Below, one piece after another: positions 1-8,957 of a stretch of DNA of 64,000 nucleotides. Origin of the DNA: Bradyrhizobium sp. (GTDB lineage Bacteria; Pseudomonadota; Alphaproteobacteria; Rhizobiales; Xanthobacteraceae); the NCBI RefSeq assembly GCF_027307225.1, contig NZ_DAHUXJ010000080.1, positions 1-64,000 of the forward strand. Direction: 5' to 3'. Under the pieces are notes generated by a model that ran no database searches, was not told the origin of the DNA, and worked only from the letters and a program-made list of their open reading frames with translations. Numbering within the stretch: the stretch's first letter is position 1; each line of letters starts with the position of its first letter. A program made the translations under genes and the position numbers.

Positions 1-727
1 AGGTGGATTCGTCGCTGGCGAGGAACACCGCCGCATAGGCGATATCCTCGGGCAGCCCGGCGCGCGGGATCGGCTGCGCGGTCTTGTAGACCTCGCGCAT
101 CACGTCGGGGGTTTTCTCCGCCGCCTCCACCGACAGGCCCAGCGCCTTGCCGACGATGCCGGTGGCGATCGCGCCGGGCGAGATGGAGTTGACGCGGACG
201 CCGGCTTCGCCGAGCTCCATCGCCACGCATTTGGTGAGATGGATGACGGCGGCCTTGGCCGCGCCATACACCACCGACGACGAAAAACCGGCGAGCCTGC
301 CGGCGATGCTGCCGTTGTTGATGATGCTGCCGCTTCCCTGCTTTTTCATATGGGGCGCGGCATGCTTCATGCCAAGCATGACGCTGCGCACCAGGGTAGC
401 CATCGCGGCGTCGAAGCGGGCAACGTCGAGGCCTTCGATGCCGCCGGTCTGCGCCGGTCCGCCGGCATTGTTGAACAGACAATCGATGCGGCCGAATTTG
501 TCGAGCGCCTCACTGATCAGCTTGCGGACATCGTCTTCGATGGTGACGTCGGTGCGACGGAAGAGGCAGGCGGAGCCAAGCTTCTTCGCCAGCGCTTCGC
601 CTTCCGCGGCGCGGCGGCCGGCGATGACGATTTTTGCACCTTCGGCCACGAATATTTCGGCGGTGCGTAAGCCGATTCCGCTCGTCGCGCCGGTGATGAC
701 AGCTACTTTGCCGTTCAGCCTGCCCAT
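1..727 (-). CDS. SDR-family oxidoreductase, C-terminus cut by window edge
   Basis: Reading the minus strand from ATG at 727 gives a classical short-chain dehydrogenase/reductase, about 242 residues before the window ends. The N-terminal cofactor motif TGATSGIG, the NNAG motif (NNAGGPAQ) and the catalytic YGAAK (YxxxK) are all present, followed by the SPGAIATGIV loop typical of SDRs. Only the last few residues are missing, so nothing suggests a broken gene. These are cytosolic NAD(P)-dependent oxidoreductases; the substrate cannot be read from sequence. A GGA-rich stretch lies just upstream of the ATG. It is divergent from the GGDEF-EAL gene, with a palindromic repeat between them. Confidence 0.93.
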   Translation of the reverse strand, partial: MGRLNGKVAVITGATSGIGLRTAEIFVAEGAKIVIAGRRAAEGEALAKKLGSACLFRRTDVTIEDDVRKLISEALDKFGRIDCLFNNAGGPAQTGGIEGLDVARFDAAMATLVRSVMLGMKHAAPHMKKQGSGSIINNGSIAGRLAGFSSSVVYGAAKAAVIHLTKCVAMELGEAGVRVNSISPGAIATGIVGKALGLSVEAAEKTPDVMREVYKTAQPIPRAGLPEDIAYAAVFLASDEST

Positions 728-857
728 TTTGTTCGTCCTCCTTTTGACATGGTCTTGTAAAACTATCTTCGCCCCGCCTGAGTAGCGCAAGTCACGCGTT
801 GCGGATCGCCGGTATCCATCAGATTGGTTTCCTTATCACGCAATGCCATGCCTTATC

Positions 858-932
858 CTAGAGCTCCTTTGATTCCGAAGTTCGCATCGGAGGGGCCGCA
901 ATAGCTTGCAAACTTCGGAATCGGAGCTCTAG
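858..932. repeat. CTAG-bordered hairpin, type A (copy 1)
   Basis: A 75-bp imperfect palindrome begins and ends with CTAG. The outer arms are CTAGAGCTCC/GGAGCTCTAG and the inner arms carry GATTCCGAAGTTCGCA against its complement, with a loop of about 20 nt. It is close to the reverse complement of the copy at 21777-21849 and related to 50994-51072. It lies between the divergent SDR and GGDEF-EAL genes. No transposase is adjacent. Confidence 0.85.
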
Positions 933-1073
933 TCCAATGGGAGACCCCCGGGCAGATCGTTGACGTTCTGTTAACCATGTTCGTGACGGCTGGTTGTAAA
1001 GGCGCCAGCGCGCAATTCCGTGATCGTGCGCTTAACCAAAACTACAAGAGACTTTGCCAGTCTCGGGCTCGCC

Positions 1074-2855
1074 ATGCAAAACCCGCCATCCGATCAGATT
1101 CCGTCGGCAACCGCGCCGGACGCCCGCGAATTCGCTGCCGGGGGTGAACTCGGCCTGCTCCGGGATATCGTTCGGCTCCTCCCTAGCGGTCTTACCGTTC
1201 TGGACGAAGAGGGCCGCTTTCTTTTGATCAACGACGCCGCAGCCTCGCAACTGGGGATGGCGACCGGCGACTCTGTCTCGAAACACCTGGACGCGCGGCG
1301 GGCCAAAGGCATCGAACTGCTTCGCGCCGGCCGGCCGCTCGTTGCCGAGATGACGGCGACCGGCGGCAACGGCGAGCAGGTCCTTCTGACTTCGCACCGC
1401 CCGGTTCGCATCGCAGGCCGCAGCCTGTTGTTGTCGAATTCGACCGACATCAGCGAGCAGAAGGCGGTCGAGGATCATCTGTTTCGTTCGGCCTATTTCG
1501 ACGAACTGACCGGATTGCCGATGCGCAGGGTCATTGAACACCGGGTGCAAAGCCTGATCCAGCGCTACGAACCGGGCTACGCCTTTGCGGTCGCTTTCCT
1601 CGACATCGACAATTTCAAGCACATCAACGATTATTACGGCCATTCGGTCGGCGATGCGCTGCTGACCGAGGTCGCCAAGCGGGTCGGGCTCAATCTGCGC
1701 GAGACCGACATGCTGTCGCGAATGAGTGGCGACGAGTTCCTGCTGCTGCTTAACCCGATCGATAGCGAAGAAGAGGTCGCCGAATATATCGAGGCGACGT
1801 TGCAGCGGTTGAAAGCGCCGTTTTTCATCGACGGATCGGAAATCTTCGCCTCGACCTCGATCGGCGTCAGCCTGTTTCCCGACCACGGACGTAGTTATGA
1901 CGCGCTGCTCCAGAACGCCGACATTGCGATGTACCGGGTCAAGAACGACGGCAAGGGTGCTGCCGTCTTTTTCGATACGAGCATGGAGCGCGAAGCGCTT
2001 CTGCGCATGAAGGTCGAGCAATCGCTGCGTCATGCCATCCTGGAAAAGCGATTCTGCTGCGCCTTCCAGGCCAAGGTCGACATCCGGACCAAGGAAGTCA
2101 AAGGCGTCGAGGCGCTGGTTCGCCTGCGCGACGACGAAGGCGTCATCCAGGCGCCCGGCACCTTCATCAATCTCGCGGCTGAGCTCGGCCTGATCGACGA
2201 ACTCACCCACCTCGTGCTGGCGGAGATCGTGCGCTCGATCGATCTCATCAACGACACGTTCGGCCCTGAGGCCACGATCAGCATCAATGTGGCGGCCAAG
2301 CAGGCGGATAATCCCGCGTTCATGCGGTCGTTTGCGGAAGCGCTGCAGGCGACAGGCTTCCCGCGTCGCTTCATGATCGAGGTGACCGAAGACGCCTTCG
2401 TTACCAAACGGCGGTTTCAGGACGAGGTGGTGCCGATCTTCCGCAAGATGGGAATTGCGATATCGATCGACGATTTCGGCATCGGCTATTCGTCCTTGTC
2501 GGCGCTGGCCGATATCACCGCCGACGAAATCAAGATCGACCGTTCTTTCATCACCGACATCCATCTTCGTCCGCGCAGCCAGGGAATCTTGCGCGCGATC
2601 GAATCGCTTGCCGAAGCGCTCGGCATGAGCGTGATCGCGGAAGGCGTCGAAACCTTCGAGGAGCTGGCTTACCTGCAAGGGGCCACCCGGATTCGCTACG
2701 CGCAGGGCTTCTACTTTGCCCGGCCTGTTTTCCTGGAAGAACTCAATATTGTCGCGCCAGTTGCCAGCGAGAGCCGGGTCAACGAGGCCAGCCGGCCGGT
2801 GCAGGAGAATCGCCAGGCCTATTCGTCGCGTCCCAACCGCCGCTATCGCCGCTGA
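1074..2855 (+). CDS. PAS-GGDEF-EAL cyclic-di-GMP signalling protein
   Basis: A three-domain protein: PAS-like sensor (about residues 30-130), GGDEF (about 140-300) and EAL (about 325-560). The cyclase signature reads SGDEF near residue 218 rather than GGDEF, a variant that can still be active in some proteins. The EAL half looks intact: EALVR, the INVAAKQ Asn, EVTED, DDFGIGYSS, the KID Lys, AEGVET and QGFYFARP are all there, so c-di-GMP phosphodiesterase activity is likely (inference). No membrane segment is seen. I chose ATG 1074; an in-frame GTG at 1020 would add 18 residues, and neither has a good Shine-Dalgarno. Confidence 0.92.
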   Translation: MQNPPSDQIPSATAPDAREFAAGGELGLLRDIVRLLPSGLTVLDEEGRFLLINDAAASQLGMATGDSVSKHLDARRAKGIELLRAGRPLVAEMTATGGNGEQVLLTSHRPVRIAGRSLLLSNSTDISEQKAVEDHLFRSAYFDELTGLPMRRVIEHRVQSLIQRYEPGYAFAVAFLDIDNFKHINDYYGHSVGDALLTEVAKRVGLNLRETDMLSRMSGDEFLLLLNPIDSEEEVAEYIEATLQRLKAPFFIDGSEIFASTSIGVSLFPDHGRSYDALLQNADIAMYRVKNDGKGAAVFFDTSMEREALLRMKVEQSLRHAILEKRFCCAFQAKVDIRTKEVKGVEALVRLRDDEGVIQAPGTFINLAAELGLIDELTHLVLAEIVRSIDLINDTFGPEATISINVAAKQADNPAFMRSFAEALQATGFPRRFMIEVTEDAFVTKRRFQDEVVPIFRKMGIAISIDDFGIGYSSLSALADITADEIKIDRSFITDIHLRPRSQGILRAIESLAEALGMSVIAEGVETFEELAYLQGATRIRYAQGFYFARPVFLEELNIVAPVASESRVNEASRPVQENRQAYSSRPNRRYRR

Positions 2856-2897
2856 GATTTTTGTCATTCCGACGATTTTGAACGTCGATTGACGTAG

Positions 2898-2976
2898 CTA
2901 GTACCGCCGATCTGAAGTCCCTGCACCACAAGCGGCGAATTCGATCAGGGACTTCAGATCGATAAAGCGGTACTAG
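2898..2976. repeat. CTAG-bordered hairpin, type B (copy 1)
   Basis: A palindrome from CTAGTACCGC to GCGGTACTAG with inner arms GATCTGAAGTCCCTG and its complement. It is nearly identical to 21612-21689. It is joined by a short AT-rich linker to the type C hairpin that follows, making a doublet that recurs at 21612-21780. Confidence 0.88.
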
Positions 2977-2993
2977 AATCAATAATTTTGTGA

Positions 2994-3067
2994 GTAGCCC
3001 ATGACTTTCCGAAGTTCGTGAAGATGGGTGCTGCGATGGAGCACGAACTTCGGAAAGTGGGCACTAG
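2994..3067. repeat. GTAG/CTAG-bordered hairpin, type C (copy 1)
   Basis: The palindrome runs from GTAGCCCATGACTTTCC to its complementary arm GGAAAGTGGGCACTAG. The inner arm TTCCGAAGTTCGTG resembles that of type A. It is the second half of a B-C doublet whose whole 170 bp, linker included, is repeated around 21612-21780 with few changes. Confidence 0.87.
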
Positions 3068-3186
3068 GGATGCTGCCGGTCATTCCGCGGCGGCCCCTTT
3101 CTTGCTATCGTTCCCATACTTATATTTTGCGTTGCTGCCGCCGGTGTGGTGTCCGGCGCACGGTACCCCCGTTCCGAAGAGGTCAC

Positions 3187-3591
3187 ATGCAACCCGTCTC
3201 GATCTTTCTGAATATCCTGTGGCTGCTGCTGGGCGGCGTCTGGATGGCGGCTGGCTGGGTGGTCGCCGCGGTCATCATGGCAATCACCATCATCGGCCTG
3301 CCTTGGGCGCGGGCGGCCTTCAACATCGCGGTCTATACGCTGCTGCCGTTCGGACAGAGAGCCGTGCGGCGCGATTTTCTCACCGGCGAATCCGATGTCG
3401 GAACGGGTCTGCTGGGTTTTATCGGCAACCTGATCTGGCTGGTGCTGGCGGGCTGGTGGCTCGCGCTCGGCCATCTCGTTACCGCGCTGGTTTTGGCCGT
3501 CACCATTATCGGCATTCCCTTCGCCTGGGCGCATCTGAAGCTCGCCGGCATCGCGCTATGGCCGATCGGCCGGGCGATCGTTCCGGCGTAA
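3187..3591 (+). CDS. YccF-family (DUF307) inner-membrane protein
   Basis: A 134-residue hydrophobic protein with two repeats of the YccF pattern: FLNILWLLLGG near the start and FIGNLIWLVLAGWW in the middle, each followed by a membrane segment with IIGLPW or IIGIPFAW. This is characteristic of the YccF/DUF307 family of small inner-membrane proteins, whose function is not established. The start at 3187 follows GAAGAGG at a good distance and places the repeat at the N-terminus; longer in-frame versions run into the upstream hairpins. The stop is only 6 bp from the convergent SulP stop. Confidence 0.9.
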   Translation: MQPVSIFLNILWLLLGGVWMAAGWVVAAVIMAITIIGLPWARAAFNIAVYTLLPFGQRAVRRDFLTGESDVGTGLLGFIGNLIWLVLAGWWLALGHLVTALVLAVTIIGIPFAWAHLKLAGIALWPIGRAIVPA

Positions 3592-3597
3592 AGGGCG

Positions 3598-5310
3598 TCA
3601 CGCCTCGATCTTCGCCGCACGGCCGCTGATCGCTTCTTCGACGCTGCGAAATTCGCGATTCGAACCCAGTAGGGCATCGATGCCGAAGCGCACGATCGCA
3701 GCCTGCGCGCGCTCGGATTCGAGCCGGGCGATGGCAAAGTCGATGCCATCGGCATGGCATTGGCGGATGACGTCGATCAGCACCTGGGCGGCGGTGAAAT
3801 CGATCTCGACGATGCCGGTTGCCTCCAGCACCAGGAGCCGAGCCCTTTGCGGTGACGACTTCAGCGCCGTCAGAATGTCGCGCCGGAAATCATAGGCATT
3901 GAGGAATGACAGCGGGGCCTGGAGTCCCACCACGATCACGCCTGCTTCCTGTTCGCCGGGAAGCTTTGGGCTCACCGGCCACCAGATCGACGTGCCCGGC
4001 ACGCGCTCGAGCGGCTGAACGCGGGCGCGCGTCGTGGTCCAGATGCCATGCAGCAGCGAGAGCGCGATGCCGATCCCGACGCCCTGTTCGATCGGCAGGA
4101 TGATAATCCCGGCGGCGGTCGCCAGGATCAGTAGAAATTCACCGAACGACTGCCGGCAGACAGCGATGATCTGGCCAAGGCGGATAATGCGAAGCGCGAC
4201 AAAGAGCAGAACCCCGCCAAGGGCAGCGTTCGGGATCCGGTGCAGGAGCGAGGTGCCGAAGGCCAGCAGCGCGACGACGATCGCGATCGCGGCGAGGCCC
4301 GCGATCTGCGATCGGCCGCCGGTTTCGGAAACCACGGCGGTTCGCGGCGGGCTTGCATTGACGGGAAAGGCGCCGATCATGCCGGAAAAAATGCTGCCGA
4401 TGCCGATGCCGACGAAATCGCGGTTGACGTCCGGCGGCTCGTTTGGATCGGTCGGAAAAGATCTTGTCGTGGCCGCCGTCTGCACCATGACGACGATCGA
4501 GATGATGAGGCCGAGCGACAGCAGGCTGGTGAGGCGGCCGACCGACACCTCCGGAATTGCGAGCTTCGGCGTCTCGACTGAGATCGAGCCGAGCACCCTG
4601 ACGCCACGGCTCTCCAGATGAAAGGTCACGACCGCCGCGGCGGCCAGCGCAAGGCCGATCAGGGCGCCGGGAATTCGCGAGTCGATACGCTCGGACAACG
4701 CGATGATCGCGAGCACGCCAAAACCGATCACGAGCGTAAAGGCGTTGGTCTCTCCGAGATGTTCGGCGAGCGTCGCGAAGCGCTGGAGCGTGGGCCCTTC
4801 GGGCACCGGCAGCCCGAGGATTCCCGGCAGCTGCGAGATCAGGATGTGCACCGAAATGCCGGCCAGAAAGCCGATCGTGACGGGGACCGACAACAGATCG
4901 GCGATCCAGCCCAGCCGGAAGATGCCGGCGGCCGTCAGCATCAGCCCGACCATCAGCGCAAGCGCGGCGGCGAGCGTCGCGTAGTCCGGCGAGCCCGTGG
5001 CTGCGAGCGCTGCCAGCCCGCCGGCGAAGATCGGCGTGATGGTGGAATCCGCGCCCGACGACAGGAAGCGATTGCTGCCAAACGCGGCGAAGGCGAGCGA
5101 ACCGGCGACAAAGGCGAAAAAGCCGATCTGCGGCGCAAAGCCACCGAGTCGCGCGGTCGCCATCTGTTCGGGAATGACGATCGCAGCGAGCGTCAATCCG
5201 GCGAACAGGTCTCGGCTGAGAAACGCGGCGCGATAGCCGGCCAGGGATCGAAAAACGGGCCACGCTTTGTTATTGGTGGAAGGCTGCAAAGCTCCAGAGC
5301 GAGCCGCCAT
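3598..5310 (-). CDS. SulP-family anion transporter with STAS domain
   Basis: A 570-residue SulP/SLC26 permease. The N-terminal half begins with the SulP pattern (AGLTLAAIVIPEQMA), and about a dozen hydrophobic segments follow. The C-terminal 130 residues form a soluble STAS domain containing a strand-helix pattern and LLVLEATGIVEIDFTA. The family moves sulfate, bicarbonate or related anions across the inner membrane; the substrate is not evident here. It starts 15 bp after the Lrp/AsnC-type gene on the same strand, so the two are probably co-transcribed. The ATG at 5310 is preceded by AAAGGGACG. Confidence 0.92.
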   Translation of the reverse strand: MAARSGALQPSTNNKAWPVFRSLAGYRAAFLSRDLFAGLTLAAIVIPEQMATARLGGFAPQIGFFAFVAGSLAFAAFGSNRFLSSGADSTITPIFAGGLAALAATGSPDYATLAAALALMVGLMLTAAGIFRLGWIADLLSVPVTIGFLAGISVHILISQLPGILGLPVPEGPTLQRFATLAEHLGETNAFTLVIGFGVLAIIALSERIDSRIPGALIGLALAAAAVVTFHLESRGVRVLGSISVETPKLAIPEVSVGRLTSLLSLGLIISIVVMVQTAATTRSFPTDPNEPPDVNRDFVGIGIGSIFSGMIGAFPVNASPPRTAVVSETGGRSQIAGLAAIAIVVALLAFGTSLLHRIPNAALGGVLLFVALRIIRLGQIIAVCRQSFGEFLLILATAAGIIILPIEQGVGIGIALSLLHGIWTTTRARVQPLERVPGTSIWWPVSPKLPGEQEAGVIVVGLQAPLSFLNAYDFRRDILTALKSSPQRARLLVLEATGIVEIDFTAAQVLIDVIRQCHADGIDFAIARLESERAQAAIVRFGIDALLGSNREFRSVEEAISGRAAKIEA

Positions 5311-5325
5311 GGTGTGTCGTCCCTT

Positions 5326-5814
5326 TCAGCGGCTCTTGTCCGGCGGCAGCAGCGCTGCCGGAGGAAACGAGCGGTTGACGACGTCGCGGATCGCAAAGCT
5401 CGACTGGATGCGGGAGACCCGCGGCAGGCGGGCGAGCTGCGATTTGTGGATATGCTCGAAATCCTCGATGTCGCGCGCAATCACAGTGACCAGGTAGTCG
5501 TCGCTGCCGGACATCAGCAGGCATCGCACCACCGAGGGGCATTTGATGATGGCGCGTTCGAATGTCTCGAGCGCGTCTTCGCTCTGGCTGTCGAGGGTGA
5601 TGCGCACCACCACGGTCGTGCCGAGGCCCAGCGCCTTCAGGCCGAGCACGGCCTGATACCCCTCGATCAAGCCGTCCTGCTCGAGGCCGGCGAGGCGGCG
5701 GGCGCAGGCGGTGCTTGAAAGCCCGACGCGCTCGGCCAGTTCGACATGAGAGGTGCGGGCGTTCGAGGTGACTTCGCGAAGCAAGGTGATATCGGATCGA
5801 TCAAGTTTGCGCAT
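5326..5814 (-). CDS. Lrp/AsnC-family transcriptional regulator, AldR-like
   Basis: A 162-residue regulator with an N-terminal winged HTH (LDRSDITLLREV, then the AERVGLSSTACARRL recognition region) and a C-terminal RAM/AsnC ligand-binding domain (GSDDYLVTVIARD). It is divergent from alanine dehydrogenase, separated by about 120 bp, which is the usual arrangement for an alanine-responsive activator of ald (established for M. tuberculosis AldR and rhizobial AldR). It also sits 15 bp upstream of the SulP gene. ATG 5814 gives the normal family length; the much longer in-frame extension would run into the ald gene. Confidence 0.9.
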   Translation of the reverse strand: MRKLDRSDITLLREVTSNARTSHVELAERVGLSSTACARRLAGLEQDGLIEGYQAVLGLKALGLGTTVVVRITLDSQSEDALETFERAIIKCPSVVRCLLMSGSDDYLVTVIARDIEDFEHIHKSQLARLPRVSRIQSSFAIRDVVNRSFPPAALLPPDKSR

Positions 5815-5937
5815 GATTCCTGCACCATATCGATCTTTCGCGCAGGAATACAACGAATATCCGCGCGGCCCGCGCAGCCTTTGCCGGAAACGCGGGTGAG
5901 TTCGTTGATAGATAGAAGCCTCAACGGGAGAACGACG

Positions 5938-7053
5938 ATGCTGGTAGGTGTTCCCAAGGAAATCAAGGCGCAGGAATATCGTGTCGGGCTGACGCCGTCT
6001 TCCGTGCGCGAATATGTGGCGGCGGGCCACAGCGTTCTGATCGAGCGGGATGCCGGCGCGGGCATCGGGGCTTCCGACGAAGTCTACCGGCGTGCGGGCG
6101 CCTCGATCGCGGAAAGCGCGGAAGAAGTTTTTCAGCGCGGTGGAATGATCGTCAAGGTCAAGGAGCCGCAGCCGCAGGAATGGCGACAGCTTCGCGATGG
6201 CCAGATCCTCTTTGCCTATCTGCATCTCGCGCCCGATCGCGAGCAGACCGAAGGCCTGCTGCGGTCCGGCTGCACGGCTGTCGCCTACGAGACCGTCACC
6301 GATGACCACGGTGGTCTGCCGCTGCTCGCGCCGATGAGCGAGGTCGCAGGGCGTCTGTCGATCGAAGCGGCGGCGTCAGCGTTGAAGAAGCCGGCCGGAG
6401 GCCGCGGCCTGCTGATCGGCGGTGTTCCCGGCGTCGAGCCCGCGCGCATCGTCGTCATCGGTGGCGGCATCGTCGGTACGCAAGCGGCGCGCATGGCCGT
6501 CGGCCTCGGCGCCGAAGTCAGCATTCTCGATCGTTCGCTGCCGCGCTTGCGGCAACTTGACGAGATGTTCGCAGGCCGCGTGCGAACGCGGTTTTCGACC
6601 ATCGAGGCGCTGGACCAGGAAATCGCCGCCGCCGATGTCGTGATCGGCGCCGTCCTGATTCCCGGCGCCAGCGCGCCGAAGCTGGTGACGCGTCCCATGT
6701 TGAAGTCGATGAAGAGGGGGGCCGTCATCGTCGACGTTGCGATCGACCAGGGCGGCTGTTTCGAAACGTCTCATGCGACGACGCATGATCACCCCACCTA
6801 CGACGTCGACGGCGTCATTCACTACTGCGTTGCCAACATGCCGGGCGCCGTTCCCGTCACATCGAGCCACGCGCTCAACAACGCTACCTTGCGGTTCGGC
6901 CTCATGCTCGCCTCCGAAGGCCTTTCGGGGATCAGACGGAATTCACACTTGCGCGACGGATTGAATATTCACCGCGGCGAGGTGACCTGCGAGGCCGTGG
7001 CAAAGAGCCTTGAGCTTCCATACCAGCCGCCGCTCGAGGCGCTAGCCGCGTAA
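5938..7053 (+). CDS. ald: Alanine dehydrogenase
   Basis: A 371-residue protein of normal Ald length. It catalyses NAD-dependent oxidative deamination of L-alanine to pyruvate and ammonia in the cytosol. Key residues fall at canonical positions: Arg15 (RVGLTP), Lys75 (VKVKEP), His96 (YLHLAP) and Asp270 (VAIDQGG), and the Rossmann glycine motif VIGGGIVGTQAA is present. The start at 5938 follows GGGAG and gives the family N-terminus MLVGVPKEIK. It is transcribed divergently from the Lrp/AsnC-type gene, which probably controls it. No damage is visible. Confidence 0.96.
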   Translation: MLVGVPKEIKAQEYRVGLTPSSVREYVAAGHSVLIERDAGAGIGASDEVYRRAGASIAESAEEVFQRGGMIVKVKEPQPQEWRQLRDGQILFAYLHLAPDREQTEGLLRSGCTAVAYETVTDDHGGLPLLAPMSEVAGRLSIEAAASALKKPAGGRGLLIGGVPGVEPARIVVIGGGIVGTQAARMAVGLGAEVSILDRSLPRLRQLDEMFAGRVRTRFSTIEALDQEIAAADVVIGAVLIPGASAPKLVTRPMLKSMKRGAVIVDVAIDQGGCFETSHATTHDHPTYDVDGVIHYCVANMPGAVPVTSSHALNNATLRFGLMLASEGLSGIRRNSHLRDGLNIHRGEVTCEAVAKSLELPYQPPLEALAA

Positions 7054-7141
7054 GTCGGCATTTCTGCCAGCATTTCCTTAATCCTCAGGGCGCGACGATC
7101 GGCCATTGCCGATGGCGATCCAATCGGCTAAATCACGCCCC

Positions 7142-7221
<80 letters not shown>

Positions 7222-7267
7222 CGAAATCAGGGGTTTTTAGGATTTTCACTTATTACGTGAAATTCTG

Positions 7268-7287
7268 GTGTCACCACAGTGTCACCA
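7268..7287. promoter_or_regulatory. Candidate integrase arm-type sites, left end
   Basis: Two copies of GTGTCACCA at 7268-7276 and 7279-7287, 11 bp apart, lie about 46 bp inside attL. The same motif recurs at 20058-20066 inside the right end, with a variant at 20070-20077. This fits arm-type binding sites for the element's integrase. Binding itself is inferred. Confidence 0.5.
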
Positions 7288-7307
7288 CGGGGAAGCGACC
7301 AAAATCC

Positions 7308-7613
7308 TTACCTGCGCGGCTTCGCCAAAAGCTCGCGCACAGCGACCAGCACCTGATCTGATCTTTGCGTTTGACCCGCGCGGTTTGCTACTTTCGTGGC
7401 TCGCCGCCCCGGCAAGGCAGGGGACTTAACCGCCGGCGGTCTTCCTCGCGCGCCGCCTCTCAGATCATCTTCGTCGAAGGTCTTTCGACGGTCGAGGCTC
7501 GCAAAGAAGGGGCGTCCATTGCTATCAAGAGGATGATCACGCAACCAGTCCTGAAAATATCGGCGGCTAACGCGGAGCATCTTCGCTGCCTCGTTCATGG
7601 TGTAGACCTTCAA
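7308..7613 (-). CDS. Small HTH protein, excisionase/MerR-like
   Basis: A 101-residue basic protein with an N-terminal helix-turn-helix of the AlpA/excisionase type (YTMNEAAKMLRVSRRYFQDWL), followed by a low-complexity basic tail. It lies just inside attL, where a recombination directionality factor would be expected, so Xis is the leading guess (inference from position and fold). The start is TTG at 7613, chosen because AGGAGA lies 6 nt upstream; the internal ATG at 7598 would cut into the HTH. A second HTH protein of similar type lies at 17823-18059. Confidence 0.75.
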   Translation of the reverse strand: MKVYTMNEAAKMLRVSRRYFQDWLRDHPLDSNGRPFFASLDRRKTFDEDDLRGGARGRPPAVKSPALPGRRATKVANRAGQTQRSDQVLVAVRELLAKPRR

Positions 7614-7678
7614 CGTGTCTCCTAAAATCGATTGCCAACGGCGCGCAGTTGCGCCGTTGGCCTTCGTTTTGATCTGGC

Positions 7679-8257
7679 TTAGTCGACAGCGACCGGAGCA
7701 TCCGCCGTCGGCATCGGAAGCACCTCGAGTCCAGGGAGCGCCCTTTCGCCTGCGAATTCGCAGAGGCGGTCGACCAACAGGCGATAGGCTTGGTCACCGA
7801 AATCCATCGACTCGATGCTTAATTCATCTCGCCAAAAATTATTGTTTGCTAGAGCGCAAACCTTCGCTTGCAAAATCAGGTCCGCCACGGTCACGGCGCG
7901 TTCGTTCAGAATGAGCTTAGCCAGGTCATCAATGGCGCCGCTCAGTTCACTCCAGTTTTCAAGGTCCGGGTCCAGTTCTTCTTTGTGCCGTTCATGGACC
8001 ATGTCTTTTCGGACATCTTCATACCAGTCGGGATATTCGCGCCCTTGGCCATAACCCCGAAAGACGATGCCAGTTTTTTCGAAAAGTGCGCGCTCGAAAT
8101 TACCACCACTGTCGGCCTCGCTTCGCGCCATATCTCTGAACTTGCCGTAGAGCTCTTCGAATCGAGCGGCCAGATCTGGCCTCGTATAGGAATTCGACGC
8201 TGCCTGGGCGATCGACGGTGTCGTTATCATCGGCAACATTGCAGAAGTACTCAACAT
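7679..8257 (-). CDS. Hypothetical exported protein
   Basis: A 192-residue protein with no recognised domain. The start at 8257 is preceded by AGGAGAAGCGTA, a strong ribosome-binding site, and yields a short hydrophobic leader ending TTPSIAQA, consistent with a signal peptide. The longer version from 8341 lacks a Shine-Dalgarno and carries an RR pair ahead of the leader, so Tat export is possible but less likely. The mature part is helical and acidic, with motifs such as GREYPDWYEDVRKDM. It is a passenger gene of the element; its function is unknown. Confidence 0.6.
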   Translation of the reverse strand: MLSTSAMLPMITTPSIAQAASNSYTRPDLAARFEELYGKFRDMARSEADSGGNFERALFEKTGIVFRGYGQGREYPDWYEDVRKDMVHERHKEELDPDLENWSELSGAIDDLAKLILNERAVTVADLILQAKVCALANNNFWRDELSIESMDFGDQAYRLLVDRLCEFAGERALPGLEVLPMPTADAPVAVD

Positions 8258-8822
8258 TACGCTTCTCCTGGTTACGCAAACGCCCGGCACATGCGCGGGC
8301 GTGCGATCGTCACGCCGCGTTACGTCGTTTTGATGTGTCATGGGATGGGCTTTCGAGCTTGGCTTCTTACAGCCGCGCCGATGTCAGACCGGCAGCCGGG
8401 AGGTAAGAACCTGCTCGAAAACAGGTGGACGCGCTTTTAAGCTTTCGCTCTGGACATGGCACGGCCCTCCCGGCCATAATAGCCGAGTTGGCGCGCCCGC
8501 CAAGGCGCGACCGCAGCAAGCCTAGCAAAGGCTTCTGCATTCGGAAGGTGCCCGACGCCAATCGGCCGCCTTCCTATTCGAGTCCGGATTCTTACATCCA
8601 CGGACAGATTCGCTGATTTGACAAAGCTTGCCAAGCCCCTCCGGGGGGCTTTTCGTTTTGATCTCAGGGCCTAAAAGTGTGCCCCTCACGAGGCCGTAGC
8701 GCCTTAACTCATTTTACAAAGTCCGGAACTCCTCGACCCAATGATAATTCTTTCGGGTCAAAGCCAAGCTGCATCGCAAGGCGTATCCGCGCGCGGAATT
8801 AGATCGTTCAACACGTTGCAGC
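8258..8822. other. 565 bp without a convincing gene
   Basis: Only short overlapping open frames occur, none with a good ribosome-binding site or recognisable product. The one clear signal is the plus-strand terminator at 8633-8659, which has no obvious protein gene to serve and may end a small RNA or a decayed gene. Confidence 0.5.
8633..8659 (+). terminator. Rho-independent terminator
   Basis: The stem AAGCCCC/GGGGCTT with a 5-nt loop is followed by TTCGTTTT on the plus strand. Upstream there is no confident plus-strand CDS, so it may end a non-coding transcript or a remnant. Confidence 0.7.
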
Positions 8823-8939
8823 CTATTCCCCCCATTCGGCGGGCGTGATTTTTCCCCCCTCGCCGGGATCGAACATCTCGGCGAAGATGCCGGCCATGAT
8901 TTGCGTGACCGACGGCGCGGGAAACTGGATATTGATCAC
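8823..8939 (-). CDS. Small protein, 38 aa, unknown
   Basis: A GTG-started frame of 38 residues (VINIQFPAPSVTQIMAGIF, then ending PAEWGE). It lies 18 bp after the stop of the terminase-small-subunit-like frame on the same strand. The composition looks coding, and it could be a small phage head or tail gene downstream of the packaging gene. No family is recognised. Confidence is low because of size and the GTG start. Confidence 0.4.
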   Translation of the reverse strand: MINIQFPAPSVTQIMAGIFAEMFDPGEGGKITPAEWGE

Positions 8940-8957
8940 TAGTTTTCCAGCCAAACC

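Noticed and set aside
1032..2867. 611-codon open frame antisense to the GGDEF-EAL gene
   Set aside because: Same length as the real gene, high-GC shadow frame with Arg/Asp/His-rich nonsense composition and no motif.
8425..8634. Short frames on both strands and a T-arm-like TTCGAGTCC
   Set aside because: No cloverleaf can be folded around it and neither frame has support; only the terminator is kept.
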